Virus record (IMG/VR): IMGVR_UViG_3300020233_000005
Span: 1-29,552 of that record
Reading direction: 5' to 3' (one strand)
Source of the DNA: a virus
Length of the DNA: 29,552 bases
In this document: one piece after another, positions 7,508 through 16,520 of the stretch
Layout of the letters: every line of letters begins with the position of its first letter
Position numbering within the stretch: position 1 is the first letter of the stretch
The notes under the pieces: model-generated
What the model was told of the DNA's origin: nothing
The model's database searches: none
What the model saw: the letters and a program-made list of their open reading frames with translations, nothing else
Made by a program: the position numbers and the translations under genes

Positions 7508-8149
7508 ATGCAATATCTAAATGGAACAACCTCGCAAATTGTAAAAGCTACACAGGGGACTCTTTATGGAATAATCGTAAACTCACATGCAAGTGGAACA
7601 ATACGCTTTAACGACGGAGCGTCTGGCACTACATCAGCAGGAGTAAAGGCAACTGGGACACTAACAGCATCTGGTACATTCTCTAATGGCGACACTATAA
7701 CAATAGGAGATGTTACTTATACAATGCGTACAGCATTGACAAGTCCGGCAGTTAAAAATGAAATACTTATAGGTGCAGCGGCACTTAACTCTCTTGATAA
7801 CATTAAACTTGCAGTAAACGCTGGCTCTGGCGAGGGTACCAATTATTCAACAGGAACTGTAGCCAATCCAAAAGTAACAGCAACTACAAATACAGACACG
7901 ACTCAAGTTGTAGAAGCTCGTGATATAGGTACTGACGGAAATTCTATAGTGACTACAGAAACAGGTACTAACTCCGCATGGGGCGCCGCAACACTAGAAA
8001 GTGGTGCAGAGTCTTCTTTACTAATAATAAACACATATACATTTCCAACAGGTTCAACATCATTGGTGTTTAATGCAGGAATAGACTTCCACTCTGCGTT
8101 GTATGTATCTAAGGGTGGAACTATAGATTACACACTAATCTACGAATAA
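7508..8149 (+). CDS. Head or tail surface protein with an inserted beta domain
   Basis: This 213-residue protein looks like two pieces of one small fold (residues 1-45, TLYGIIVNSHASGTIRF, and 170-213, ending KGGTIDYTLIYE) separated by a complete extra domain. The insert, about residues 48-166, begins ATGTLTASGTFSNGDTITIG and ends GAATLESGA. It belongs to a beta-rich module seen widely in phage tail and fibre proteins. The flanks alone would make an ordinary small decoration protein of about 100 residues. It is probably exposed on the virion. Start at ATG 7508, after an AT-rich leader without SD. Confidence 0.7.
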   Translation: MQYLNGTTSQIVKATQGTLYGIIVNSHASGTIRFNDGASGTTSAGVKATGTLTASGTFSNGDTITIGDVTYTMRTALTSPAVKNEILIGAAALNSLDNIKLAVNAGSGEGTNYSTGTVANPKVTATTNTDTTQVVEARDIGTDGNSIVTTETGTNSAWGAATLESGAESSLLIINTYTFPTGSTSLVFNAGIDFHSALYVSKGGTIDYTLIYE

Positions 8150-8150
8150 C

Positions 8151-8897
8151 ATGGAATTTTCCAACGTAACGACAAAAGACGGTGGATTACAGCTTTGCGA
8201 AACTTTATGTGGAATGGAAGACGGAGCTATCACAAGTGACGCTACACTTCTAAAGACATTCACAATGCTAGTCAATCAAGGCTTTGATAGTGTTATGCCT
8301 TATCTCCTATCTAACACTGATTACATACGCTGGGACGACCTCAATCACACAGACCAGCCTGTGGGGACATTTAACATCGTATCAGGGCAGAGTGATTACC
8401 AAGTAAAGCAAGATGATAATTCATTGGACATACTTAACATCACACGAGTGAAGTTCTTATCTAGTGCTACAGAAACGAAATATGCAGACTTGGAACGTAT
8501 GACCATTGATGACCAACGAGCAACCTCGGCAATGAGTCCTAACTCTGATGAAGTAGGAATACCAACACACTATCTTGAAAGGAACAACACAATCTATCTA
8601 TACCCACAGCCAAACTACGCTTCAACAGCAGGAGTGAAGATATGGTTTGAACGAGAGCAAAGCTACTTCGTCAGCACCGACACCACTAAACAACCTGGAA
8701 TACCTAAACCATTCCACGCAGTACCATTCTTATACGCTTCAAAGCGTTGGCTGTTGATAAATAAGTCAGACAAGGTAGCTATGATAAATGACGTCAACAA
8801 TGAGATAGCTGTCAAACAGGAACAGCTGGACAGCTTAATAACAAAAAGAAACCCTGTGCGTAGGCGTATGACAGGGGCAGTAACAGACGCAAGGTAA
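8151..8897 (+). CDS. Head-tail adaptor protein
   Basis: This 248-residue protein has the style of the adaptor that sits below the portal in short-tailed phages. It has a helical N-terminus (LLKTFTMLVNQGFDSVMPYL), then QSDYQVKQDDNSLDILNITR and THYLERNNTIYLYPQPNY, a beta core typical of this family. The C-terminal helical section (KRWLLINKSDKVAMINDVNN, EIAVKQEQLDSLITKRNPVR) ends basic. It links the head genes to the tail genes that follow. The start is one base after the preceding stop. Assignment rests on sequence style and order. Confidence 0.72.
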   Translation: MEFSNVTTKDGGLQLCETLCGMEDGAITSDATLLKTFTMLVNQGFDSVMPYLLSNTDYIRWDDLNHTDQPVGTFNIVSGQSDYQVKQDDNSLDILNITRVKFLSSATETKYADLERMTIDDQRATSAMSPNSDEVGIPTHYLERNNTIYLYPQPNYASTAGVKIWFEREQSYFVSTDTTKQPGIPKPFHAVPFLYASKRWLLINKSDKVAMINDVNNEIAVKQEQLDSLITKRNPVRRRMTGAVTDAR

Positions 8898-8898
8898 T

Positions 8899-9471
8899 AT
8901 GGTTACGCTTACTAATCAGAGTAGCAGTGCAGAAGTATTAGATGGTTTATTAAAAGACCAAGAAAATCCGTCTTCTAATCAGAACGCAGAATATTGGTTT
9001 GGCAGTACCACATATCGCGGACAGTCATTTACTACTGGGACTGATACTTTAAATATTAAGGATTATAAGTTATATATGAAGTATAGAAGTGGAACTTCAA
9101 ATATTTTATACTGCGATATTTATGTTTCAAGTAATGATAAACCAACTGGTAATAGTTTAGGACAAGCTAGTATTACTGCAATCTCCAATACATCGTTTGC
9201 TTGGTATAAGTTCACATTTTCTTCAGCTATAATTTTGAGTGCTTCAACTAAATATGTTGCTGTTGTAAGTTCTCCCTTGTCAGCCTCTAATGCTTATATT
9301 ATGGGTGGTGACACATTGGAATCATACAACAATGGTAAAACAGCAGGGTCAACAGACAGTGGGACAACTTGGACTGTAAATGATGGTGATTTAATTTTTG
9401 AAACATATACATATATTTATGGTATATCCAATCAACCCCTAAACACCACCACCCTAACAAACCAAACATGA
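8899..9471 (+). CDS. Tail-associated beta-sandwich protein, possible carbohydrate binder
   Basis: The 190 residues show a single beta-sandwich-like domain. YRGQSFTTGTDTLNIKDYKL, then LYCDIYVSSNDKPTGNSLGQ, then a SSAIILSASTKYVAVVSS strand pair and DGDLIFETYTY resemble the domains named choice-of-anchor in bacterial surface proteins. That suggests an exposed binding module on the tail. The ends are low-complexity (SSSAEV at the N-terminus, TTTLTNQT at the C-terminus). Codons look more AT-rich than the adaptor and tail genes either side, consistent with a recently acquired module. The next gene overlaps by ATGA. Confidence 0.6.
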   Translation: MVTLTNQSSSAEVLDGLLKDQENPSSNQNAEYWFGSTTYRGQSFTTGTDTLNIKDYKLYMKYRSGTSNILYCDIYVSSNDKPTGNSLGQASITAISNTSFAWYKFTFSSAIILSASTKYVAVVSSPLSASNAYIMGGDTLESYNNGKTAGSTDSGTTWTVNDGDLIFETYTYIYGISNQPLNTTTLTNQT

Positions 9472-10889
9472 GAATATTTAGCCTAATGACAAAAGACTAC
9501 CTTACTGGAATAGCTTCTGGTGCTCATATTGAGCGTGGTGGTATCTGGCATAAGGCAGAGGGTATCAACCCATTCGTCAACCCACGACAAGAGAGTGTGG
9601 ACACAGGGCTGTTGCAGACCTGCTCAGCGCCAACAGAGGTTACAGGTGGTGTGGGTGGTACACCACTCTCAACCGCCACACGAGTAACAGGTGCTAATGC
9701 TGGCACAACATACATAGGCACATCTCTTGGAGTATCACAGATAGATATGTCGGCAGATAACAACGCCACAAGTACACTTACTGTAGCGAATATGACAAAT
9801 GGGCTAGAATTATTTCAATCAAGAGGTGCAACAGCGGAATACTTATACTACTGGCAGACTACACAGATTGGACGTTACGGCGACTTAAACGGCACACCAA
9901 CTGCAACAGACGCTTGGGTTACAGGGCTACAAGACACAAGCTATCATCCAACACATAAGATGTGGGACGAGATATACTACGGTAACAAGGATAGGATTGG
10001 GCAGATTAAAGATGACGGAGCAGGTGGGCAGACTCATTCAGCTAATGTGATTGACTTTGAAAGTAACATGCTTGTAACAGCACTTGATGATGATGGGCAA
10101 TTTTTAGTGGTAGGACTTTCCACCAACCAAGGCGATAACAACATATACGGACATTCACTTGTACGCTTCTGGAAGATAAACTCTTCTTCTTGGTCTTATG
10201 AGTGGGCTATTCCAGAAGCAAACATCATTGCTATCAAACGAGTAGGAACAGCAATGTATGCACTCTGCCCTTATGGACTTTATATATTTAACAGGTCTAC
10301 AGCACCACGGCTAGTACGTTCTTTTAAAGACAATGCACCATTTGGTATGCACAACGCCTTATCAAGTTTAGGTGACTCGGTAGTAAACGGCACAGGAGCC
10401 AATGCTACACTAGGTTTTTACGGTAGGATACTACCAGATGTACCTACTGCATATCACGAGTTGTATAGTGGCGGATCAGGAGCTGTAACGCTAGTAGACG
10501 CAACTATAAAGAATAATAGGGTATTCGTAGGTACAAACACTCCAAAGCTCTACAGGTACGATATTTCAACAGGTGGAGCTACTGGTACAGCTGAAACGGT
10601 ATATATTGCACTTAGGGAACGGTATGACATAAGTAGAATAGAAGTTATCCTAGGAGAGCCACTAGCGAGTGGTGATAGTTTGAATATAGACGTGCAGTCA
10701 GATGAAGATAACGTAGCCACAGACTGGGGGACAATATCGTTTGCTCTTCACGGTGCTAAAAAGCGAATAGCCTTGGAAAAGAAAAAGGACAACGTAGATA
10801 ACTTGAAACTAATCTTCAACTTTAACGCAGGTAATGTGAAGATAAAGCAAGTGAATATTTACGGAGATAAACGAAATAAAAATGGTTAA
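9468..10889 (+). CDS. Tail structural protein, probable beta-propeller (nozzle or hub)
   Basis: This 473-residue protein has repeated short strands rich in Gly, Asp and aromatic residues (LLYYWQTTQIGRYGDLNG-like blades, MLVTALDDDGQFLVVGLS, MYALCPYGLYIFNRS, RVFVGTNTPKLYRYD), a pattern typical of beta-propellers. The C-terminal domain (RISRIEVILGE-like strands, ending VKIKQVNIYGDKRNKNG) is a separate beta unit. Between adaptor and fibre, the nozzle or tail hub of a short-tailed phage is the best guess. It overlaps the previous gene by four bases and the fibre gene by eight. Confidence 0.62.
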   Translation: MRIFSLMTKDYLTGIASGAHIERGGIWHKAEGINPFVNPRQESVDTGLLQTCSAPTEVTGGVGGTPLSTATRVTGANAGTTYIGTSLGVSQIDMSADNNATSTLTVANMTNGLELFQSRGATAEYLYYWQTTQIGRYGDLNGTPTATDAWVTGLQDTSYHPTHKMWDEIYYGNKDRIGQIKDDGAGGQTHSANVIDFESNMLVTALDDDGQFLVVGLSTNQGDNNIYGHSLVRFWKINSSSWSYEWAIPEANIIAIKRVGTAMYALCPYGLYIFNRSTAPRLVRSFKDNAPFGMHNALSSLGDSVVNGTGANATLGFYGRILPDVPTAYHELYSGGSGAVTLVDATIKNNRVFVGTNTPKLYRYDISTGGATGTAETVYIALRERYDISRIEVILGEPLASGDSLNIDVQSDEDNVATDWGTISFALHGAKKRIALEKKKDNVDNLKLIFNFNAGNVKIKQVNIYGDKRNKNG

Positions 10890-13314
10890 TAAAAAACGGG
10901 GAGAACAAACACCAGTGGACATGAAATATGACGAGCCACAACACATTCTCAATCCAGTTAATGATTTAGAGAGTGGCTTTACTGAAATGGAGTTTAATAA
11001 AGTGCCAGAGGGAATACAGTCAAATAATTACTCATCAGGTAGTGCAGGGTGGAGAATAGACAAAGACGGTAACATTTATGCTAATTCAGGTACGTTTAGT
11101 GGTGCTTTAATTGCAGGAGAGTTACACATACCAGATAGAGATACTACAGCTAACTCATTCCATGTTGCTACTGACGGTAACGCATGGTGGGGTGCTACTG
11201 AAACAGATTTTAACTTAGATAATAGTAATGCTACTGCTTATGTTCTTAAGACAGGAGTGGCGAAGTTTAAAAGCGTAACACTTGATACAAATGTCACACT
11301 TTCGGGATTACAAGCTGGTTCAGCAATAGACGGGCAATATTTAGATGCGTTGTCGGTTGCTAGTGCTTCTGTTGCCTCAAGTGCAATATCAACAGCTAAG
11401 ATAGCAACTGACGCTGTGACACAAGCAAAAATAGCGGCACTTGCAGTTGGCTCTACTGAATTAGCAGCGGGAGCGGTTATCGCAGGTAAAATAACAGCCG
11501 GAACAATAGTAACTGGTGATATTGCCTCAAATACTATAACTGCAGCGAATATAGCAGCACTAACTATAACTGCTAGTGAATTAGCTACAGACTCTGTAAC
11601 GGCAGCTAAGATAGTTGCAGGAACTATTACTGCTACTGAAATGACTATTGCACAATTATCTGCCATAAACGCAGACATGGGAGCAATAACAGCAGGTACA
11701 ATCACATTACCTAGTGGTGGTCATATTAAAAGTGGGCAAACAGCGTATGAAACAGGAATTGGTTTTTATCTCGGCAATGATAGTGGTACTGTTGTGTTTT
11801 CTATGGGTAACTCAACAGACTACTTCAAATGGGACGGTACATCTGTGAAGATACTTGCAAGCGGTGTAAACGCCATAACCATTGATTATGGCTCTGATAT
11901 TCTCTTAAAAGAGGGTGGGGACATTAAGTTTACTTCTGTAACAGCACCAACGGCTTTAACATCAGCACTCATCACATCAGCAGGAAATGTAGACGCAGGA
12001 ACACATACTTATAAAGTTACTTATGTAAATGATAGTGGTGGGACGGAACAAGGAGGAGCCTCAAACACAGTGACTAACGACGCTTCAAATGCTCAAAATG
12101 CTTTAACAAATATTCCAGTTAGCACATCTGGTTCGGTAACTTCTAGGAAGATATATAGGACAAAAGCTGGGGGTACAAGTTATTTTTTACTTACTACGAT
12201 TGCAAATAACACGGCTACAACTTATACAGATAATACTGCGGATAGTGGTTTGACAGGAAATGGTACTTCAATAAGTGAAAATAATAGTTTTGGAAAAATT
12301 AAGATAGATGATGTTAGTGTTTTTAGTATAGGAACTAAAAATACCTTCGTTGGAGAAAATAGTGGGATTTCAAATACAGCGGGCGTTAGAAATGCTGGAT
12401 TAGGTAATTATGCATTAGTTTCTAACATAGCAGGTTATAACAATACTGCTCTTGGTAATAATTCTTTGAACCAAAATACAATAGGTTGGAGCAATACGGG
12501 AGTTGGTTATACTGCGCTAGTTAGAAATACAACTGGTAGTTATAATACTGCTCTTGGTGCTTGGGCATTAGAATCAAGTGTAACAGGTTTTAATAATATT
12601 GGACTTGGATATTTTGCTGGGTCTAAAGCCACTGGTTCAAACGAACTCTACATAGACAACCAACCACGAGCATCAAACGCAGTAGAAAAAACAAACTCCA
12701 TAATCTACGGAGTAATGGCTTCTACACCCGCAAGTCAGACTCTTACAGTTAATGCTTTATTAAAGGTAAATGGAGACGAAACACTAGACGGTACATTAAG
12801 TATAAAAGAACAAGCTAGTGCTAATGCTGACGTTGCAGGGTATGGACAACTATGGGTTAAAATAGCTACACCAAATGAATTGTGGTTTACTGATGACGCA
12901 GGAAATGATAGAGAAATAGGAAGTGAAAATGCACAGACGAAAAATGTAGAAGTAGTCCTTACAGACAACAGCACAGCTCCGACAGTAGTAGATGGATTGG
13001 GAGATATGTACTTCATAGTACCAGCAGAATTAGATGGTATGAACCTTGTATCAGTTGGCGCTCATGCGACAACAGTGTCATCATCAGGGCTTCCGTCATT
13101 TCAAATACACAACCTTTCAAATGCCCTAGATATGTTGAGTACAAATATAACCTTAGATGTAAGTGAAAAAGATTCTGCAACAGCAACTACCCCAGCAGTA
13201 ATAAATACATCTAATGACCATATAAATACAGGAGATGAAATAAGATTTGACTGTGATGTAGTCGGCACAGGGGCAAAAGGAATTACTATTAGACTTGGTT
13301 TTAGAACACCTTAG
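10882..13314 (+). CDS. Tail fibre protein
   Basis: This 810-residue modular fibre probably forms a trimer and binds the host. In order: a virion-attachment N-terminus (1-60), a WRIDKDGNIYANSGTFSG shaft opening, and a stretch near 160-260 of repeated A-K-I and T-I-T units (TAAKIVAGTITATEM) that suits a triple beta-helix. Then come a fibronectin-like domain near 355-450 (GTHTYKVTYVNDSGGTEQGG), four 17-residue NTALG-type repeats near 510-580 (GYNNTALGNNSLNQNTI), and a C-terminal tip domain ending GAKGITIRLGFRTP. The same 17-residue repeat type recurs in the secreted protein at 21153. Confidence 0.88.
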   Translation: MVNKKRGEQTPVDMKYDEPQHILNPVNDLESGFTEMEFNKVPEGIQSNNYSSGSAGWRIDKDGNIYANSGTFSGALIAGELHIPDRDTTANSFHVATDGNAWWGATETDFNLDNSNATAYVLKTGVAKFKSVTLDTNVTLSGLQAGSAIDGQYLDALSVASASVASSAISTAKIATDAVTQAKIAALAVGSTELAAGAVIAGKITAGTIVTGDIASNTITAANIAALTITASELATDSVTAAKIVAGTITATEMTIAQLSAINADMGAITAGTITLPSGGHIKSGQTAYETGIGFYLGNDSGTVVFSMGNSTDYFKWDGTSVKILASGVNAITIDYGSDILLKEGGDIKFTSVTAPTALTSALITSAGNVDAGTHTYKVTYVNDSGGTEQGGASNTVTNDASNAQNALTNIPVSTSGSVTSRKIYRTKAGGTSYFLLTTIANNTATTYTDNTADSGLTGNGTSISENNSFGKIKIDDVSVFSIGTKNTFVGENSGISNTAGVRNAGLGNYALVSNIAGYNNTALGNNSLNQNTIGWSNTGVGYTALVRNTTGSYNTALGAWALESSVTGFNNIGLGYFAGSKATGSNELYIDNQPRASNAVEKTNSIIYGVMASTPASQTLTVNALLKVNGDETLDGTLSIKEQASANADVAGYGQLWVKIATPNELWFTDDAGNDREIGSENAQTKNVEVVLTDNSTAPTVVDGLGDMYFIVPAELDGMNLVSVGAHATTVSSSGLPSFQIHNLSNALDMLSTNITLDVSEKDSATATTPAVINTSNDHINTGDEIRFDCDVVGTGAKGITIRLGFRTP

Positions 13315-13318
13315 TATT

Positions 13319-13957
13319 ATGGCAATAGCATTTGGAGCAATATCATCAGTATCAACGTTACAGACACCAACATCTGTAAGTGTTAGTGGTTCGGACACCG
13401 TAGGTATTGTTCATGTAAGTGATGGGACTGGTGTCTCAAATGAAATTACAGCTGTAACTTGGGACGGTGTATCAATGACTAAAATTGGTGAGGTTCAAAC
13501 TCCTGGAGCTAGGTGGCAAAGTGTATGGTGGATTGTTAACCCAACCAGTTCAGCAACTATTTCATTTACAGGAGGGAGTTACTGGAGAAGTTTTAACAGT
13601 TATTATACTGGCGCTCATCAGACTGCACCTATTGACTCAAGTAATACTGGAACTAGCTCAGCATCTACTTTTCTGTCTATTTCTACAACAGTAGTTGTTA
13701 GTGGTTGTTGGCTTATAATGGTTCAAGCAGATAGTACTGGAGGTAAGACTTACTCTGCCTCTAATGATATAAGCATAATGAGAGCAAATGCAGATGCAGG
13801 TGGGATTGCCTCAGCAGATAGTAATGGAACTGTTGCAACAGGAAGTAGGACAGCAACATTAACAGCTACGGGTAGTACAACACATGCAGGTATTACTTTT
13901 TCACTAGCACCAGCACCAGTCGTCTCAACATTTATTCCTAAAGTAATAATATTTTAA
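13319..13957 (+). CDS. Second fibre or receptor-binding beta protein
   Basis: This 212-residue protein starts at ATG 13319 (MAIAFGAISSVS); the longer frame from 13295 overlaps the fibre gene's end and is unlikely. It is a single beta-rich domain with VTWDGVSMTKIGEVQTPGAR, the WWIVNPTSS and SFTGGSYWRSFNSYYTGA strands, DSSNTGTSSASTFLSISTTV, and a hydrophobic tail STFIPKVIIF. This domain type is common at the tips of tail fibres in environmental phages, so it is probably an extra receptor-binding unit attached to the tail. Function is inferred from position and fold style. Confidence 0.65.
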   Translation: MAIAFGAISSVSTLQTPTSVSVSGSDTVGIVHVSDGTGVSNEITAVTWDGVSMTKIGEVQTPGARWQSVWWIVNPTSSATISFTGGSYWRSFNSYYTGAHQTAPIDSSNTGTSSASTFLSISTTVVVSGCWLIMVQADSTGGKTYSASNDISIMRANADAGGIASADSNGTVATGSRTATLTATGSTTHAGITFSLAPAPVVSTFIPKVIIF

Positions 13958-13960
13958 AAT

Positions 13961-14071
13961 ATGAAAGAAATATACAAACTATACAAACTAGCACGAGAGA
14001 ACATTACGGTGTTTTTATTGATTATCATAATTGCGTTGCAAATGCAAGTTTTGTTAGCCTTAATGGTATAA
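13961..14071 (+). CDS. Small single-span membrane protein, 36 residues
   Basis: An ATG at 13961 opens 36 codons ending at TAA 14069-14071. A basic head (MKEIYKLYKLARE) is followed by one very hydrophobic stretch (ITVFLLIIIIALQMQVLLAL). It starts three bases after the previous stop and fills the gap. It could be a small holin-like or channel-associated protein that places something in the host membrane during DNA entry, since the internal-protein genes follow. The TATAAT of the next promoter overlaps its last two codons. Confidence 0.6.
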   Translation: MKEIYKLYKLARENITVFLLIIIIALQMQVLLALMV

Positions 14072-14072
14072 T
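14064..14072 (+). promoter_or_regulatory. Extended -10 promoter before the internal-protein operon
   Basis: TGG-TATAAT (14064-14072) is a perfect extended -10. No good -35 lies 16-18 bp upstream, which extended -10 promoters can tolerate. The ATG of the next gene is at 14082, nine bases after the box, so the predicted transcript starts about two to three bases before it. Confidence 0.6.
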
Positions 14073-14081
14073 ATAAATAAT

Positions 14082-14285
14082 ATGAAAAATCAAACACTAC
14101 AAGATATGGTTAACATACTTATTGCTAAAGAGCAAAAGTTATATGAAAAAGCTGATATAGGTAGGTTACTTTTTATAAACTTTCCGAACAAGAAAAATCT
14201 TTTCCTTAAAAGAATAGCAGTGTGGATATTGAATAAGAATGGTGCTGTTATAGATACTAAATATTTCAATTTAAAACAAAAATAA
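14082..14285 (+). CDS. Hypothetical protein, 67 residues, first gene of the internal-protein unit
   Basis: This small basic protein has an N-terminal helix (LQDMVNILIAKEQKLYEKAD) and a Phe/Lys-rich centre (FINFPNKKNLFLKRIAVWIL). No family is recognised. Its ATG lies right after an extended -10 promoter, so it is probably translated from a leaderless mRNA. It ends one base before the large coiled-coil gene. It may act with the ejection proteins. Confidence 0.6.
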   Translation: MKNQTLQDMVNILIAKEQKLYEKADIGRLLFINFPNKKNLFLKRIAVWILNKNGAVIDTKYFNLKQK

Positions 14286-14286
14286 T

Positions 14287-16518
14287 ATGTCACACAGAAA
14301 TAAAAGTTATACATTAGTGCCTAAAAGTAGGGCAAAGGTTGGCGATGTAAAATCTGTGTCTAAAGGTGGTACTAGGAGATATTGGACTGCTCGTGATCTT
14401 GGTACAAAAAGTAGCTCCACAAGTAGTACTACAAGTAGTTCCACAAATAGTAAGTCTACTTCATCAGGGCAGACTGTAAAAAGAAGTGGAAAATTCTATG
14501 ATTACAAGGATGGCAGGTGGTATCTTAGTGGTACAACAACAAAAGCAATAGGCGGTAGTCTTATAAATAGACTTAACACTGAACGTCGTAGAGGAAACTT
14601 TGTAACGCCTCCAAAGAAAAAGAGTTTTAGTATAGAAGATTTCAATACAGCTGTCGTAAACAATGACACGGCAACTTTACAGAAAATGGGTGTAAAAACT
14701 ACTGCGCCAAAACGTACTTCTCAATTGGCGCAACTAGCGCAAGCTAAGAAAGATTTGCAAAAATTGCAATCTACTTTTGATGCTAAAAAAGTTGCAAAGC
14801 AAAATAAAGATGCAACCGATTTTGCTAATAAAAATAACCAACCTACCACTGGTATTATTTCTAATAAAAGAAATCCTAATTTTAGTTTTGCCTCGAATAA
14901 ATTATCTCTATCTAACCCGTCAATAGTTGACTTTTTAAATAAACAAGGTAAGCCTAGTGACTTTAGTACTAGAGCACAAATGGCACAGCAAGCTGGTATA
15001 CAAAACTATACTGGAACAGCAAGTCAGAATACACAATTACTTAATTCTCTTAGGCAAACTCCTGTACAGCAACCAGTTACACAAGCTCCTGTACAGCAAC
15101 CGACTACACAAGCTCCTGTACAGCAACCGACTACACCTTTACCGTCTATTGCAAGTCTTCCACAATTTCCTACAACGAAAATAGAGATACCAAATATAAA
15201 TGCAGACATAGGTACTATTCCTTTAACATCATTACAACAGCCACAACAACCCATAACTTTACCAGAAGCAAATGTGCAAGTACCAACAGTTGAACCAGTA
15301 GATGTAAACCAATTTATAACAAATTATTCTGATTTATTTAAGCAAGATAATGCATTGCAAGATAAACTTGCACAAGAGCAAACAGTTTTTGAAGGTCTTA
15401 CTGGTCAAGCATTATCACAAGAACAACGAAGAGCACAGCTTGAACAGCAAGCAGGAGTTGGTAATAAACGAGGTCAGGTACAGGACTTAGTTAATCAGTT
15501 GAGGAACATGAACACACAGGCTCAACAGGCTAGTCTTACTGCTGAAGATAGACTTGCTCCAACTTTTGCTATTACTGGAGAACAGGCAGCGATTGAACGA
15601 CAACGTACTGTTAAGGCATTAGGTAAATCGGCACAAATAGAAGCAATCAATGGAAACTTATCATCAGCACTTGACTTGGTAGACAGGCAAGTACAGGCTG
15701 AATTTGTGCCACTACAGGCTCAACTTGAAACGTCTAGAATGAGACTTGACTCTATACGTGAACAAATATCAAATGATAATTCTAAAAGAGGAAAAGCTAT
15801 TACGTTAGCACTTGATGAAAAAGCACGTCTGATAGATAAACAAGAAAAGCAACTAAAAACATGGAAACAAGACAGGAAAGATATACAAATCTTGGCATTG
15901 AACGCTGCACAAAATGGAGCAGATAATTTAACACTAAAGGCTATACAAGAAGCGGGTTCTATTGAAGAAGCAATACAACGTGGTGGTACATTTGTGCTGG
16001 ACCCTAAAGACTTGCAAAAACAGCGACAAGTGGACCAGTCAATGCAACTTCAACAATATCAAGTAGAACTACAACGTACTGAATTACAAAGTAAGTTACA
16101 GCAACAGCTTATAAATAATGGCTTAAATAAATATCAGGCTAATCTTGCCGCAACTGAATTACAGAATAAAATGGAAAATGATAGATACAAACTGCAACTA
16201 ATTGGTAAAGAAACACAATCACAGATAGCCCTAAGAGAAGCACAAACGGCTGACATATTAAGGCAGTATGGACTTGATGCAACCAAGGTTAATTTACTAG
16301 CAAAGGAATTAAATGCGAAGATAAGTTTGGATAATAGAAAACTCAATCAAGATATTAGTTCACCGAAAGTGACTAGTTCACCCAAAGTGACTGCTACTGC
16401 ACTCAAGCAGTTTATAAATACACAGATAGCTACACCAGAGTTTCAAGCACTTTCTCCTGAAGATCAACAGCTTTATATTCGTTCACAAGGTGGTGACCCA
16501 TATAGTTTTGGATTTTAA
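14287..16518 (+). CDS. Large internal virion protein, coiled-coil and Gln-rich
   Basis: This 743-residue protein has no enzyme motif. Residues 1-40 are basic (SRAKVGDVKSVSKGGTRRYW), about 40-62 are a Ser/Thr tract, then mixed sequence, then three Pro/Gln 9-mers near 258-283. The C-terminal two-thirds is long Gln/Ala/Leu-rich coiled coil (EQRRAQLEQQAGVG; LQQYQVELQRTELQSKLQQQ). Size, composition and position after the tail genes match the internal or ejection proteins of short-tailed phages, which leave the head with the DNA. A tape-measure role is possible but less likely, because no tail-tube or sheath genes are present. Confidence 0.7.
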   Translation: MSHRNKSYTLVPKSRAKVGDVKSVSKGGTRRYWTARDLGTKSSSTSSTTSSSTNSKSTSSGQTVKRSGKFYDYKDGRWYLSGTTTKAIGGSLINRLNTERRRGNFVTPPKKKSFSIEDFNTAVVNNDTATLQKMGVKTTAPKRTSQLAQLAQAKKDLQKLQSTFDAKKVAKQNKDATDFANKNNQPTTGIISNKRNPNFSFASNKLSLSNPSIVDFLNKQGKPSDFSTRAQMAQQAGIQNYTGTASQNTQLLNSLRQTPVQQPVTQAPVQQPTTQAPVQQPTTPLPSIASLPQFPTTKIEIPNINADIGTIPLTSLQQPQQPITLPEANVQVPTVEPVDVNQFITNYSDLFKQDNALQDKLAQEQTVFEGLTGQALSQEQRRAQLEQQAGVGNKRGQVQDLVNQLRNMNTQAQQASLTAEDRLAPTFAITGEQAAIERQRTVKALGKSAQIEAINGNLSSALDLVDRQVQAEFVPLQAQLETSRMRLDSIREQISNDNSKRGKAITLALDEKARLIDKQEKQLKTWKQDRKDIQILALNAAQNGADNLTLKAIQEAGSIEEAIQRGGTFVLDPKDLQKQRQVDQSMQLQQYQVELQRTELQSKLQQQLINNGLNKYQANLAATELQNKMENDRYKLQLIGKETQSQIALREAQTADILRQYGLDATKVNLLAKELNAKISLDNRKLNQDISSPKVTSSPKVTATALKQFINTQIATPEFQALSPEDQQLYIRSQGGDPYSFGF
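15058..15135 (+). repeat. 27-bp in-frame tandem repeat (APVQQPTTQ)
   Basis: Two full 27-bp units and a third lacking its last codon encode (T/A)PVQQP(V/T)TQ. Units two and three are identical over their shared 24 bp, so recent duplication is likely. The Pro/Gln linker separates the N-terminal region from the coiled-coil body. Confidence 0.85.
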
Positions 16519-16520
16519 TC

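Noticed and set aside
15024-15254. Cysteine-rich minus frame (TGCCTGAC-type repeats)
   Set aside because: It is antisense of the Pro/Gln repeat in the internal protein; the cysteines come from CAG/ACA codons read backwards.
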